From the NCBI GenBank assembly GCA_024643705.1, contig JAHEML010000059.1, positions 1,205 to 10,437 of the forward strand: a DNA stretch of 9,233 bases. The letters run 5' to 3'. The notes under the pieces are model-generated. The model worked only from the letters and a program-made list of their open reading frames with translations, made no database searches and had not been told where the DNA came from. The DNA is from Caldilineaceae bacterium. Lineage in GTDB: Bacteria > Chloroflexota > Anaerolineae > Caldilineales > Caldilineaceae. Position numbers and translations under genes: made by a program. This document shows positions 1 through 5,255 of the stretch, piece by piece; the stretch's first letter is position 1; each line of letters starts with the position of its first letter.

Positions 1-346
1 CGTGGGGATTCTGCCCTACTTTCCGTTGGCTGGCGGCTTTCTCACGGGCAAGTACAAGCAGGGCGAGGCCGCGCCAGCCGGTTCCCGCGGCGAGAACAGC
101 CCCTACGTCCAGCGCTACATGACCGACAAGAATTACGGGATTGTGGAGACCTTGACCGCCTGGGCCGAGGAGCGGGGCCATTCTATGGTGGAACTTGCCC
201 ATGCTTGGCTGTTGGGGCAACCCCAGGTCAGCTCGGTCATATCGGGCGCAACCAAGCTGAGCCAAGTGCAGAGCAACGCAGCCGCGGCCGAGTGGTCGTT
301 GAGTGCGGATGAGTTGGCCGCGGTCAATGGTGTATTGGCAGGATAG
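1..346 (+). CDS. Aldo/keto reductase, C-terminal part (5' cut by window edge)
   Basis: The visible 114 residues are the C-terminal third of an NADP-dependent aldo/keto reductase (TIM barrel, oxidation or reduction of sugar or other carbonyl groups in the cytoplasm). Recognisable blocks are YFPLAGGFLTGKY near the start of the visible part, which in this superfamily is the loop and strand 7 region that contacts the cofactor, and the late block ELAHAWLLGQPQVSSVISGATK, here split as LAHAWLL and VSSVISGATK, which binds the 2'-phosphate of NADP. The open frame begins at base 2 and simply continues leftward out of the window; the GTG at base 2 is an internal valine, not a start. The stop is TAG at 344-346. 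It sits 149 bases upstream of the FAH-family gene on the same strand, so it may belong to the same sugar-oxidation cluster, for example as an aldose dehydrogenase or reductase, but the catalytic Asp/Tyr/Lys/His tetrad lies outside the window and the substrate cannot be read. Confidence 0.9.
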   Translation, partial: VGILPYFPLAGGFLTGKYKQGEAAPAGSRGENSPYVQRYMTDKNYGIVETLTAWAEERGHSMVELAHAWLLGQPQVSSVISGATKLSQVQSNAAAAEWSLSADELAAVNGVLAG

Positions 347-365
347 GGAACGGTTTTTAGTGCAA

Positions 366-402
366 GCAGACCTGCCAGTTTTGAAAAACCTGGCAGGTCT
401 GC
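366..402. repeat. Perfect 13-bp palindrome, interspersed-repeat type
   Basis: GCAGACCTGCCAG (366-378) is perfectly complementary to CTGGCAGGTCTGC (390-402) across an 11-base T/A-rich centre (TTTTGAAAAAC) that can add a few more pairs. It lies 19 bases after the aldo/keto reductase stop. No T-tract follows on either strand, so it is not a textbook intrinsic terminator, although it could protect a 3' end. The arm resembles the AGACCTG-CAGG palindromes I recall as common interspersed repeats in Chloroflexota genomes; that link is from memory and not tested here. Confidence 0.8.
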
Positions 403-481
403 GCGTCTTGCGGCGAACCCATTTTTGGCGTACCATACGTCTGCATGATTTGGCTTCGACACCCCTCTCCCTTTCATATAC

Positions 482-488
482 AAAGGAG
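482..488 (+). promoter_or_regulatory. Ribosome binding site deciding the FAH-family start
   Basis: AAAGGAG at 482-488 sits 7 bases before the ATG at 496. A second in-frame ATG at 445 would add 17 residues (starting MIWLRHPSP) with no comparable site in front of it and with no family similarity, so 496 is the preferred start. Confidence 0.8.
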
Positions 489-495
489 TACTCCG

Positions 496-1311
496 ATGGA
501 TTTGACCCGTCACAACACCTCTGCTGGCCCGCGCTGGGCTGTGGATGGCACCTATTTACCCGCGGGCATCACCTTGGGCGGTCTGCTTGCCTTGCCCGCG
601 GCTGGTCTGGCTGAACTGGTGGGCCAGCTCAAAACCGGCGAAGCAGCCAGCGGTGAACTGCTTGCCCCTATCGACCCGGCCCAGGAAGTCTGGGGCAGCG
701 GCGTGACCTATCTGCGCAGCCGAGACGCGCGCAAGGCCGAATCGAAGAGTTCCGCCGATGTCTATCAGCAGGTCTACGACGCGGAGCGACCCGAAATTTT
801 CTTCAAGCAGGTGGGCTGGCGCACAGTGGGCCACGGCCAGCCTGTGCGCATCCGGGCCGACACTACCTGGAATGTGCCCGAACCCGAACTGGTACTGGTG
901 ATCAATGCCGGGGGTGAAATCGTCGGTTATACAGTCGGCAACGACATGTCCAGCCGGGATATCGAAGGTGAAAACCCCCTTTATCTGCCCCAGGCCAAAA
1001 CTTACACCGGCTCGTGCGCGGTGGGGCCAGCCATTCGTCTGCTCAGTGCCGCCGAGTTGGCCGATCTGCCCATTCAACTGGAAATTGTGCGGGACAGTGC
1101 GGTCGTCTTTGCTGGCGATACGGCCACCAGCCGCATGAAACGCACCTTCCCCGATCTGGCCTCCTGGCTCTACCGGGAACTCACCTTTCCCCACGGCGCG
1201 CTGCTGATGACAGGCACGGGCATTGTCCCGCCGGACGATTTCACCCTGCACAGCGGCGACGTGATTCGGGTGACGATTGGGGGAATGGGGTTGGAAAATG
1301 CGGTGGGATAA
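496..1311 (+). CDS. FAH-superfamily protein, probable 2-keto-3-deoxypentonate dehydratase
   Basis: A 271-residue cytoplasmic enzyme of the fumarylacetoacetate hydrolase superfamily. The metal-binding set is visible: E129-x-E131 in VPEPELVLVI and D150 in GNDMSSRD, with K168 in YLPQAKTY 18 residues after the Asp, and the C-terminal family block TGTGIVPPDD (239-248) followed by GDVIRVTIGGMG. This spacing and the GTGIVPPDDFTL block match the branch that contains archaeal 2-keto-3-deoxy-D-arabinonate/xylonate dehydratases, which turn 2-keto-3-deoxypentonate into 2,5-dioxopentanoate with a Mg ion. The next two genes encode enzymes for the steps after and before this reaction, which supports the call (inference). 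Alternatives are a 2,4-diketo-3-deoxy sugar-acid hydrolase or an acylpyruvase, both of the same fold. Start 496 is chosen for its AAAGGAG site. The gene is separated from the ALDH gene by 124 bases that hold a palindrome. Confidence 0.87.
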   Translation: MDLTRHNTSAGPRWAVDGTYLPAGITLGGLLALPAAGLAELVGQLKTGEAASGELLAPIDPAQEVWGSGVTYLRSRDARKAESKSSADVYQQVYDAERPEIFFKQVGWRTVGHGQPVRIRADTTWNVPEPELVLVINAGGEIVGYTVGNDMSSRDIEGENPLYLPQAKTYTGSCAVGPAIRLLSAAELADLPIQLEIVRDSAVVFAGDTATSRMKRTFPDLASWLYRELTFPHGALLMTGTGIVPPDDFTLHSGDVIRVTIGGMGLENAVG

Positions 1312-1377
1312 TACGTATTGCGTGCTGCGTATGACGCCTGAGATCCCGTCAATGCCACTACTTACGCAGCACGCAAT
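1310..1377. repeat. 15-bp perfect inverted repeat built from heptamers
   Basis: ATTGCGTGCTGCGTA (1317-1331) is perfectly complementary to TACGCAGCACGCAAT (1363-1377), with a 31-base spacer. The left side reads as three 7-mers ending in CGT: AATACGT (1310-1316, overlapping the TAA stop), ATTGCGT, GCTGCGT; the right side as ACGCAGC, ACGCAAT. It lies between the FAH-family and ALDH genes, inside the presumed operon, and no T-tract follows, so transcription may well pass through it. Confidence 0.8.
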
Positions 1378-1435
1378 GTTATTCTTCCTCAACGGAGCAG
1401 ACAACACCTGACCGTTCAACAGACAGGACAAACCA

Positions 1436-2875
1436 ATGACCACTTACAAGAATCTCATCGCCGGGGAATGGGTCGAATCGGCCACCGGCGAGACTTTTGC
1501 GAACCATAACCCAGCCACCGGCGATCTGTTGGGCCATTTTCCCAGCGCCACTGTGGAGGACACCCAGCGGGCCATTGCCGTTGCGAATGAAGCATTATCC
1601 GGCTGGGCCAATACCCCGCCACCATCTCGTGCTGTGATTCTGGACAAAGCGAGCAAAATCATCGACCGGCGCGGCGACGAATTTGCCAAGGCCTTGACCC
1701 AGGAAGAGGGCAAGACATACGCCGAAGCCCGGGGCGAAGTGAACCGGGCGCGGGACATCTTCGCCTATGCAGCAGGCGAGGGTTGGCGCATGGGCGGCCA
1801 GACATTGCCCAGCAATATCCCCGGCGAGCTGCTCTACACCCGACGCGAACCCTTAGGCGTTGTCGCGCTTGTCACTCCGTGGAACTTCCCCATCGCTATC
1901 CCCGCCTGGAAGATGGCCCCCGCGCTCATCTACGGCAACACGGTCGTCTTCAAGCCGGCCAGCCTCTCACCCCACATCGGCCTGCTGCTGGTAGAAGCCC
2001 TGGTGGAAGCCGGAATTCCTGCGGGCGTGCTCAATTTTGTCACCGGTTCGGGGCGCTCGGTGGGCAACACATTGGTGGGCAGCAAAGATGTAGACGGCGT
2101 GAGTTTCACTGGCTCGTATTCGGTAGGCATGGGTATTTACGCCCAGGCGATGAAAAACCTGACCCGTGTCCAGTTGGAGATGGGCGGCAAGAACCCGACG
2201 GTTGTGCTAAAGGATGCGGAGATTGCCCAGGCTGTGGCGCTGACAGTTGCGGGCGGTTTCGGCGTCACCGGGCAGGCGTGTACGGCCACCAGCCGGGTGA
2301 TCGTGGAAGAGTCGGTAGCCGATAAATTCGCCGCGGCCCTCGCCGACGCAGCCCGCAACCTACGGGTGGGCAACGGGCTGGAATCCGGCGTGCAGATGGG
2401 GCCGGCAGTTGATCAAGGCCAGTTGGAAACCGATCTGGAGTATATCCGCATTGCCCAGAAGGAAGGGGCAATGCTGCTGGCCGGTGGCAGTCGAGCCACC
2501 GACGACGGCTATTTCGTTCAACCAACTGTTTTCGACGGGGTGGATGTCTCCATGCGTATCGCCCAAGAAGAAGTGTTCGGCCCGGTGGTGGGCATCATCC
2601 GGGCGCGAGACTTCGACGATGCACTGGAAAAGGCCAACGCCATCGAGTTCGGCCTCTCGGCCACGGTTGTCACGAATAATTTGCAGCGGGCCTTCCAGTT
2701 TGCCAACCGCATCGACGCCGGTGTAGTGAAGATCAACGAATCATCATCCGGGCTGGCGTTGCAGGCCCCATTTGGCGGCTTCAAACATTCCAGCGCCAAC
2801 ACCTTCAAAGAGCAGGGTCCAGCTGCGATCGAGTTCTATACCCGAACAAAGACTGTCTATGTGGGGCATGGATAG
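1436..2875 (+). CDS. Aldehyde dehydrogenase, probable alpha-ketoglutarate-semialdehyde (2,5-dioxovalerate) dehydrogenase
   Basis: A complete 479-residue NAD(P)-dependent aldehyde dehydrogenase, the usual family length. Key residues are all present: N150 in TPWNFP (oxyanion), K173 in FKPAS (cofactor), E248 in LEMGGKNP (general base), the nucleophile C282 in GQACTATSR, and E379/F381 in EEVFGP. The GQ-CTATSR context around the cysteine and the N-terminal start NLIAGEWVES resemble alpha-ketoglutarate-semialdehyde dehydrogenases, which oxidise 2,5-dioxopentanoate to 2-oxoglutarate, the last step of the Weimberg pathway. Placement directly after a FAH-type dehydratase and before a sugar-acid dehydratase fits this role. 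An AGGA site at 1425-1428 sits 7 bases before the ATG. Family membership is certain; the exact substrate is inferred from context, and succinate-semialdehyde or glycolaldehyde-type activity cannot be excluded. Confidence 0.93.
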   Translation: MTTYKNLIAGEWVESATGETFANHNPATGDLLGHFPSATVEDTQRAIAVANEALSGWANTPPPSRAVILDKASKIIDRRGDEFAKALTQEEGKTYAEARGEVNRARDIFAYAAGEGWRMGGQTLPSNIPGELLYTRREPLGVVALVTPWNFPIAIPAWKMAPALIYGNTVVFKPASLSPHIGLLLVEALVEAGIPAGVLNFVTGSGRSVGNTLVGSKDVDGVSFTGSYSVGMGIYAQAMKNLTRVQLEMGGKNPTVVLKDAEIAQAVALTVAGGFGVTGQACTATSRVIVEESVADKFAAALADAARNLRVGNGLESGVQMGPAVDQGQLETDLEYIRIAQKEGAMLLAGGSRATDDGYFVQPTVFDGVDVSMRIAQEEVFGPVVGIIRARDFDDALEKANAIEFGLSATVVTNNLQRAFQFANRIDAGVVKINESSSGLALQAPFGGFKHSSANTFKEQGPAAIEFYTRTKTVYVGHG

Positions 2876-2901
2876 AGGCACATCACAGACGGTATACGGC
2901 T

Positions 2902-2967
2902 GACGACGGACGACGGACGACCACCTTGGGCATCGGTTGGTCGCCCGTCGTCCGTCGCCCGTCGTCT
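2902..2967. repeat. GTC-N4 heptamer palindrome
   Basis: The right arm is a run of four 7-mers, GTCGCCC, GTCGTCC, GTCGCCC, GTCGTCT (2940-2967). The left arm (2902-2922) is the near-complement, with 19 of 21 positions matching across a 16-base centre. The two exceptions are A against C on the + strand, which become G-U pairs in RNA from the - strand, so a - strand transcript would pair along the whole 21-bp arm. It lies 26 bases after the ALDH stop. The same heptamer class returns at 6725-6759. Confidence 0.85.
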
Positions 2968-2972
2968 CTGCA

Positions 2973-3021
2973 AATCCCCAATCTCTCATCTATCATTCCT
3001 AATCTCTCACACCCAATCTCT
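2973..3021 (+). repeat. AATCTCT-type degenerate heptamer array in a leader
   Basis: Seven consecutive 7-mers can be laid end to end: AATCCCC, AATCTCT, CATCTAT, CATTCCT, AATCTCT, CACACCC, AATCTCT. The three exact AATCTCT copies start at 2980, 3001 and 3015, so their distances (21 and 14) are both multiples of seven. The array ends exactly where the AAGGA ribosome binding site (3022-3026) of the sugar-acid dehydratase begins, so it forms the immediate leader of that gene. The array is pyrimidine-rich and not self-complementary. Confidence 0.7.
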
Positions 3022-3032
3022 AAGGACCACCA

Positions 3033-4190
3033 ATGAAAATCACTTCTATCAAAACTGCCGCAACCAAGGGCCACGGCATGCACCTGTGGGTGCGGGTGAC
3101 CACCGACGCGGGCGTCACCGGCATCGGCGAATGCGTCCACGGCGGCAAGCAGGCCATCGCCATCATCGGCTATCTGGAAGAGCGGCTGATCGGCCGTGAT
3201 CCCTTTGCCATCGACGCCATTTTCGAGGATATGCGCCGCAAGCACGTCTTTGACGGCGGCACAGGCGGAGCGCTGATCACCGCGCTCACCGGCATCGAGA
3301 TCGCCCTGTGGGACTTGAAAGGCAAAGCCCTGGGCGTGCCCATCTACGAGCTGCTGGGCGGCAAATTCCGCGACAAAATCCGGGTCTACGCCGACTGCCA
3401 GGTCTCCACCGGTATGAACTTCGACGAGATCAAACAGGTGGTGGACGATGTGCTGGAAAAGGGCTTCACGGCCCTGAAGATCGACGTGGACATCGACGCC
3501 TATGGCTACAAGGGCAGCGAGGTAGCCGATTTCCAGAAGGACGCTTTCAATTACACGGCCATCCAGTGGGAGCACGAGCGCATGGTGCAGTTGGTGGATA
3601 TGGTGACCAGCGCCGCGGGCAAAGATGTTGCCGTGGCAGCGGATGTGCATACCCGGCTGGATGTGCCCAGCGCCATTCGCCTGGTGCAGGATTTAGCGCC
3701 CTATAATTTGATGTGGCTGGAAGAGCCTGTGCCCGCAGAAAATGTGAAGGCCATGCGCGAGGTGAAGCAGCACTCCAAGAATCCCATCTGCGCGGGGGAG
3801 AACCTCTACCTGCGCCACGGCTTCCGGGACTTGCTGGAGCAGCAGGCGGTGGACATCATCATGCCTGACATTCCCAAGTGCGGCGGGCTGTCCGAATGTC
3901 GCAAAATCGCCAATATGGCCGAGCTTTACTATGTTCCTTTCGCGCCCCACAACGTCTCGTCGCCCATTGGAACCCTGGCTTCGGCCCATGTCTGCGCAAC
4001 CGTGCCCAACTTCCTGGTGCTGGAATTCCACTGGCTGCACCGGGACTACTGGACGACGATCATCCAGGAGAAGACGGACATCATCAAAGATGGCTTCATC
4101 CACATGAGCGATCGCCCCGGCATCGGCGTGGAACTGGACGAGGAAGTGGGACAGCAGTATCAATTTCCGGGGACGACGTGGTTTGCGTAG
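3033..4190 (+). CDS. Enolase-superfamily sugar-acid dehydratase (mandelate racemase/muconate lactonizing family)
   Basis: A complete 385-residue enzyme with an N-terminal capping domain (about 1-115) and a (beta/alpha)7-beta barrel. Visible active-site residues are the Mg ligands D204 (in AADVHTRLD), E230 (in WLEEPVP) and E256 (in CAGENLYL), the acid/base H206 two residues after D204, and H306 in APHNVSSP on the opposite strand; E331 in LVLEF follows. The D-x-H arrangement and final His are typical of the galactonate/gluconate/mannonate-type dehydratases, which remove water from an aldonate to give a 2-keto-3-deoxy sugar acid. Given the FAH-family and ALDH genes just upstream, a pentonate (xylonate or arabinonate) is a reasonable substrate, but a hexonate cannot be excluded from sequence alone. 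AAGGA at 3022-3026 lies 6 bases before the ATG. The 157-base gap to the ALDH gene holds two heptamer repeat elements. Confidence 0.9.
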   Translation: MKITSIKTAATKGHGMHLWVRVTTDAGVTGIGECVHGGKQAIAIIGYLEERLIGRDPFAIDAIFEDMRRKHVFDGGTGGALITALTGIEIALWDLKGKALGVPIYELLGGKFRDKIRVYADCQVSTGMNFDEIKQVVDDVLEKGFTALKIDVDIDAYGYKGSEVADFQKDAFNYTAIQWEHERMVQLVDMVTSAAGKDVAVAADVHTRLDVPSAIRLVQDLAPYNLMWLEEPVPAENVKAMREVKQHSKNPICAGENLYLRHGFRDLLEQQAVDIIMPDIPKCGGLSECRKIANMAELYYVPFAPHNVSSPIGTLASAHVCATVPNFLVLEFHWLHRDYWTTIIQEKTDIIKDGFIHMSDRPGIGVELDEEVGQQYQFPGTTWFA

Positions 4191-4199
4191 AAAAAGAAT

Positions 4200-4255
4200 A
4201 GTGTCGGGGAGCAAGTGTCTGGTGTCAGATTGGCGGGATATCTGCCCCCGACACT
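4200..4255. repeat. Palindrome with GTGTC heptamer spacing between convergent genes
   Basis: AGTGTCGGGG (4200-4209) pairs perfectly with CCCCGACACT (4246-4255); an inner CAGAT (4226-4230) and ATCTG (4240-4244) can extend the fold. The pentamer GTGTC starts at 4201, 4215 and 4222, distances of 14 and 7. It fills most of the 83 bases between the 3' ends of the dehydratase (+) and the HNH gene (-), so it could serve as a two-way transcript end, although no strong T-tract is present. Confidence 0.75.
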
Positions 4256-4273
4256 TGAAGTCGGATAGGAACG

Positions 4274-4702
4274 CTATTTTTGTGGGGGATGCCAGCCAAC
4301 CCGAACCCAAAGGCGTCGGGTTTCAACAGCAAAAGGATTGTTCAAACCCAATGCTTCGACCGTCGCACGACCGCAAATAGTGCGCCCAATGATTTCGGTA
4401 CCGTCGGTGCTCCACAAAAAATGTCGTTGCCAGAGCTGGCGGCGGGGATCGAACAGTCGTACTCGTCGTCCACTCAGCGGATCGCGGCCGTGGGTGCGAG
4501 CGCCTTTGTACTGGTTGCAGGGTCGACAACTGAGCCAGAGGTTCTCAACCTCATCACCACCACCTGCCGCAACAGGAATAATGTGGTCGATTTCGAAAGG
4601 ACTATAGGCCAGCGCTTGTTGTGTCTGGCAATAACCGTAGCGATCTTGGGCTTCGACACGCAATTGGGCTCGCTGTTCGGCGGAGATACGGCTGGATGTC
4701 AT
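4274..4702 (-). CDS. HNH endonuclease, second gene of a coupled pair
   Basis: A 142-residue protein with a clear HNH (His-Cys box, beta-beta-alpha-metal) nuclease core: FEIDHIIP with D39-H40, then N54 in ENLWLSC, and the zinc-type pair C59-x-x-C62 in CRPCNQYKG. The C-terminal part (GRRVRLFDPRRQLWQRHF, then IIGRTICGRATVEALGLNN, ending RRLWVRVGWHPP) is typical of a stand-alone HNH family found in cyanobacteria and Chloroflexota. The cysteine at the first zinc position of the usual R-C-E-Y-C is Tyr here (RYGYC, Y22), leaving C25, C59 and C62. The start at 4702 is preferred because its ATG overlaps the stop of the upstream gene as ATGA, with no separate ribosome binding site, pointing to coupled translation; an in-frame start at 4798 would read 32 unrelated residues inside the neighbour's reading frame. 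Target and biological role are unknown. Confidence 0.87.
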   Translation of the reverse strand: MTSSRISAEQRAQLRVEAQDRYGYCQTQQALAYSPFEIDHIIPVAAGGGDEVENLWLSCRPCNQYKGARTHGRDPLSGRRVRLFDPRRQLWQRHFLWSTDGTEIIGRTICGRATVEALGLNNPFAVETRRLWVRVGWHPPQK

Positions 4703-5079
4703 GGATGGCCTGCGGGACGCAGCCCCCGGCTGACCGCCTCTACAAGAGCCTCTGCTTTTTGCAACTGTCCAAATTCGTAGACACGCATCAGTGCCCACAA
4801 TTCGGGCCGTTCATTTGGCGCAAGAGTTGCGGCTTGTTGTCGATCCAGAAGTTCGCTCAAGCGCTCGCTCTGTTCCACTGCCATTTGGGAATCACAGCGA
4901 GCCAGTAGCAGATCATCCGCAAGGCTTTGCACGGACACATCTTGTATATCCCACGCGCTGATTGCCTGGGTGAGTACATCATTCAATAGTCCCGGAACAG
5001 GACGCTGGGCACTATTGGCAAGCCTTTCCGCACGGCGGTACACATCATCAGGCAAAGTTAGCAAAATTTGAGTAGACAT
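4699..5079 (-). CDS. Ribbon-helix-helix-like small protein paired with HNH endonuclease
   Basis: A 126-residue protein without a firm family name. The first 40 residues look like a ribbon-helix-helix DNA-binding unit: a short strand (QILLTLP, 4-10), a helix (DDVYRRAERLA), a turn with P29-G30, and a second helix (LLNDVLTQAI). The rest is charged and helical (SERLSELLDRQQ, then YEFGQLQKAEALVEAVSRGLRP), of a type I recall from small cyanobacterial and Chloroflexota proteins next to HNH genes. Its TGA overlaps the HNH ATG by four bases (ATGA). The order, small DNA-binding-like protein first and nuclease second, is that of type II antitoxin-toxin pairs, so it may repress its own promoter and restrain the nuclease; this is inference only. 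The ATG at 5079 follows a purine-rich stretch (AGAGAGAAG) rather than a strong ribosome binding site. Confidence 0.78.
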   Translation of the reverse strand: MSTQILLTLPDDVYRRAERLANSAQRPVPGLLNDVLTQAISAWDIQDVSVQSLADDLLLARCDSQMAVEQSERLSELLDRQQAATLAPNERPELWALMRVYEFGQLQKAEALVEAVSRGLRPAGHP

Positions 5080-5138
5080 GGTTTCTTCTCTCTATTTTGG
5101 GTAATGCAATGTGCATCTTCTCGGCGAAACTACAGCAA

Positions 5139-5167
5139 ATTTTATCACTTTAGCCTGGTTGTTCCAA
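5139..5167 (-). promoter_or_regulatory. Candidate sigma70 promoter for the RHH-HNH pair
   Basis: On the - strand, TTGGAA (5167-5162) and TAAAAT (5144-5139) are 17 bases apart, and TGA directly before the -10 box gives an extended -10 (TGATAAAAT). Transcription would start near 5132 and leave a leader of about 53 bases before the ATG at 5079. It lies in the 176-base gap shared with the divergent sulfatase gene; I found no equally good + strand promoter there. Confidence 0.55.
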
Positions 5168-5255
5168 CTGTTCAAATTACGATAGGACATCATCATTGCG
5201 TCGATCGTAAGGTGTCTGATGCAGTAGCAACACGATTGTCTGGAGAATCATCCCG

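Noticed and set aside
455..483. TTCGAC and TATACA at 16-base spacing as a promoter for the FAH-family gene
   Set aside because: Transcription would begin inside or after the ribosome binding site at 482-488, leaving no usable leader.
556..1443. Long - strand open frame (295 codons) opposite the FAH-family gene
   Set aside because: It mirrors a gene with clear family motifs and a good ribosome binding site; its own translation shows no family signature. Long antisense frames are expected in GC-rich DNA.
2902..3021. CRISPR-like array
   Set aside because: The units are 7 bases with no spacers of regular length and no Cas genes; these are short tandem repeats and a palindrome.
2883..3650. Long - strand open frame (255 codons) opposite the sugar-acid dehydratase
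   Set aside because: Its translation is rich in His, Asp and Val with no recognisable domain, and it runs through the repeat element at 2902-2967. The + strand frame has a complete active site.
4280..4780. + strand open frame (166 codons) across the HNH region
   Set aside because: It is a shadow of the HNH and RHH-like genes, which carry the DH...N...CxxC nuclease motif and the ATGA overlap.
5159..5255. + strand promoter for the sulfatase in the divergent gap
   Set aside because: Only weak pairs such as TTGTTC and TAGGAC (18 apart) were found; none is good enough to report.
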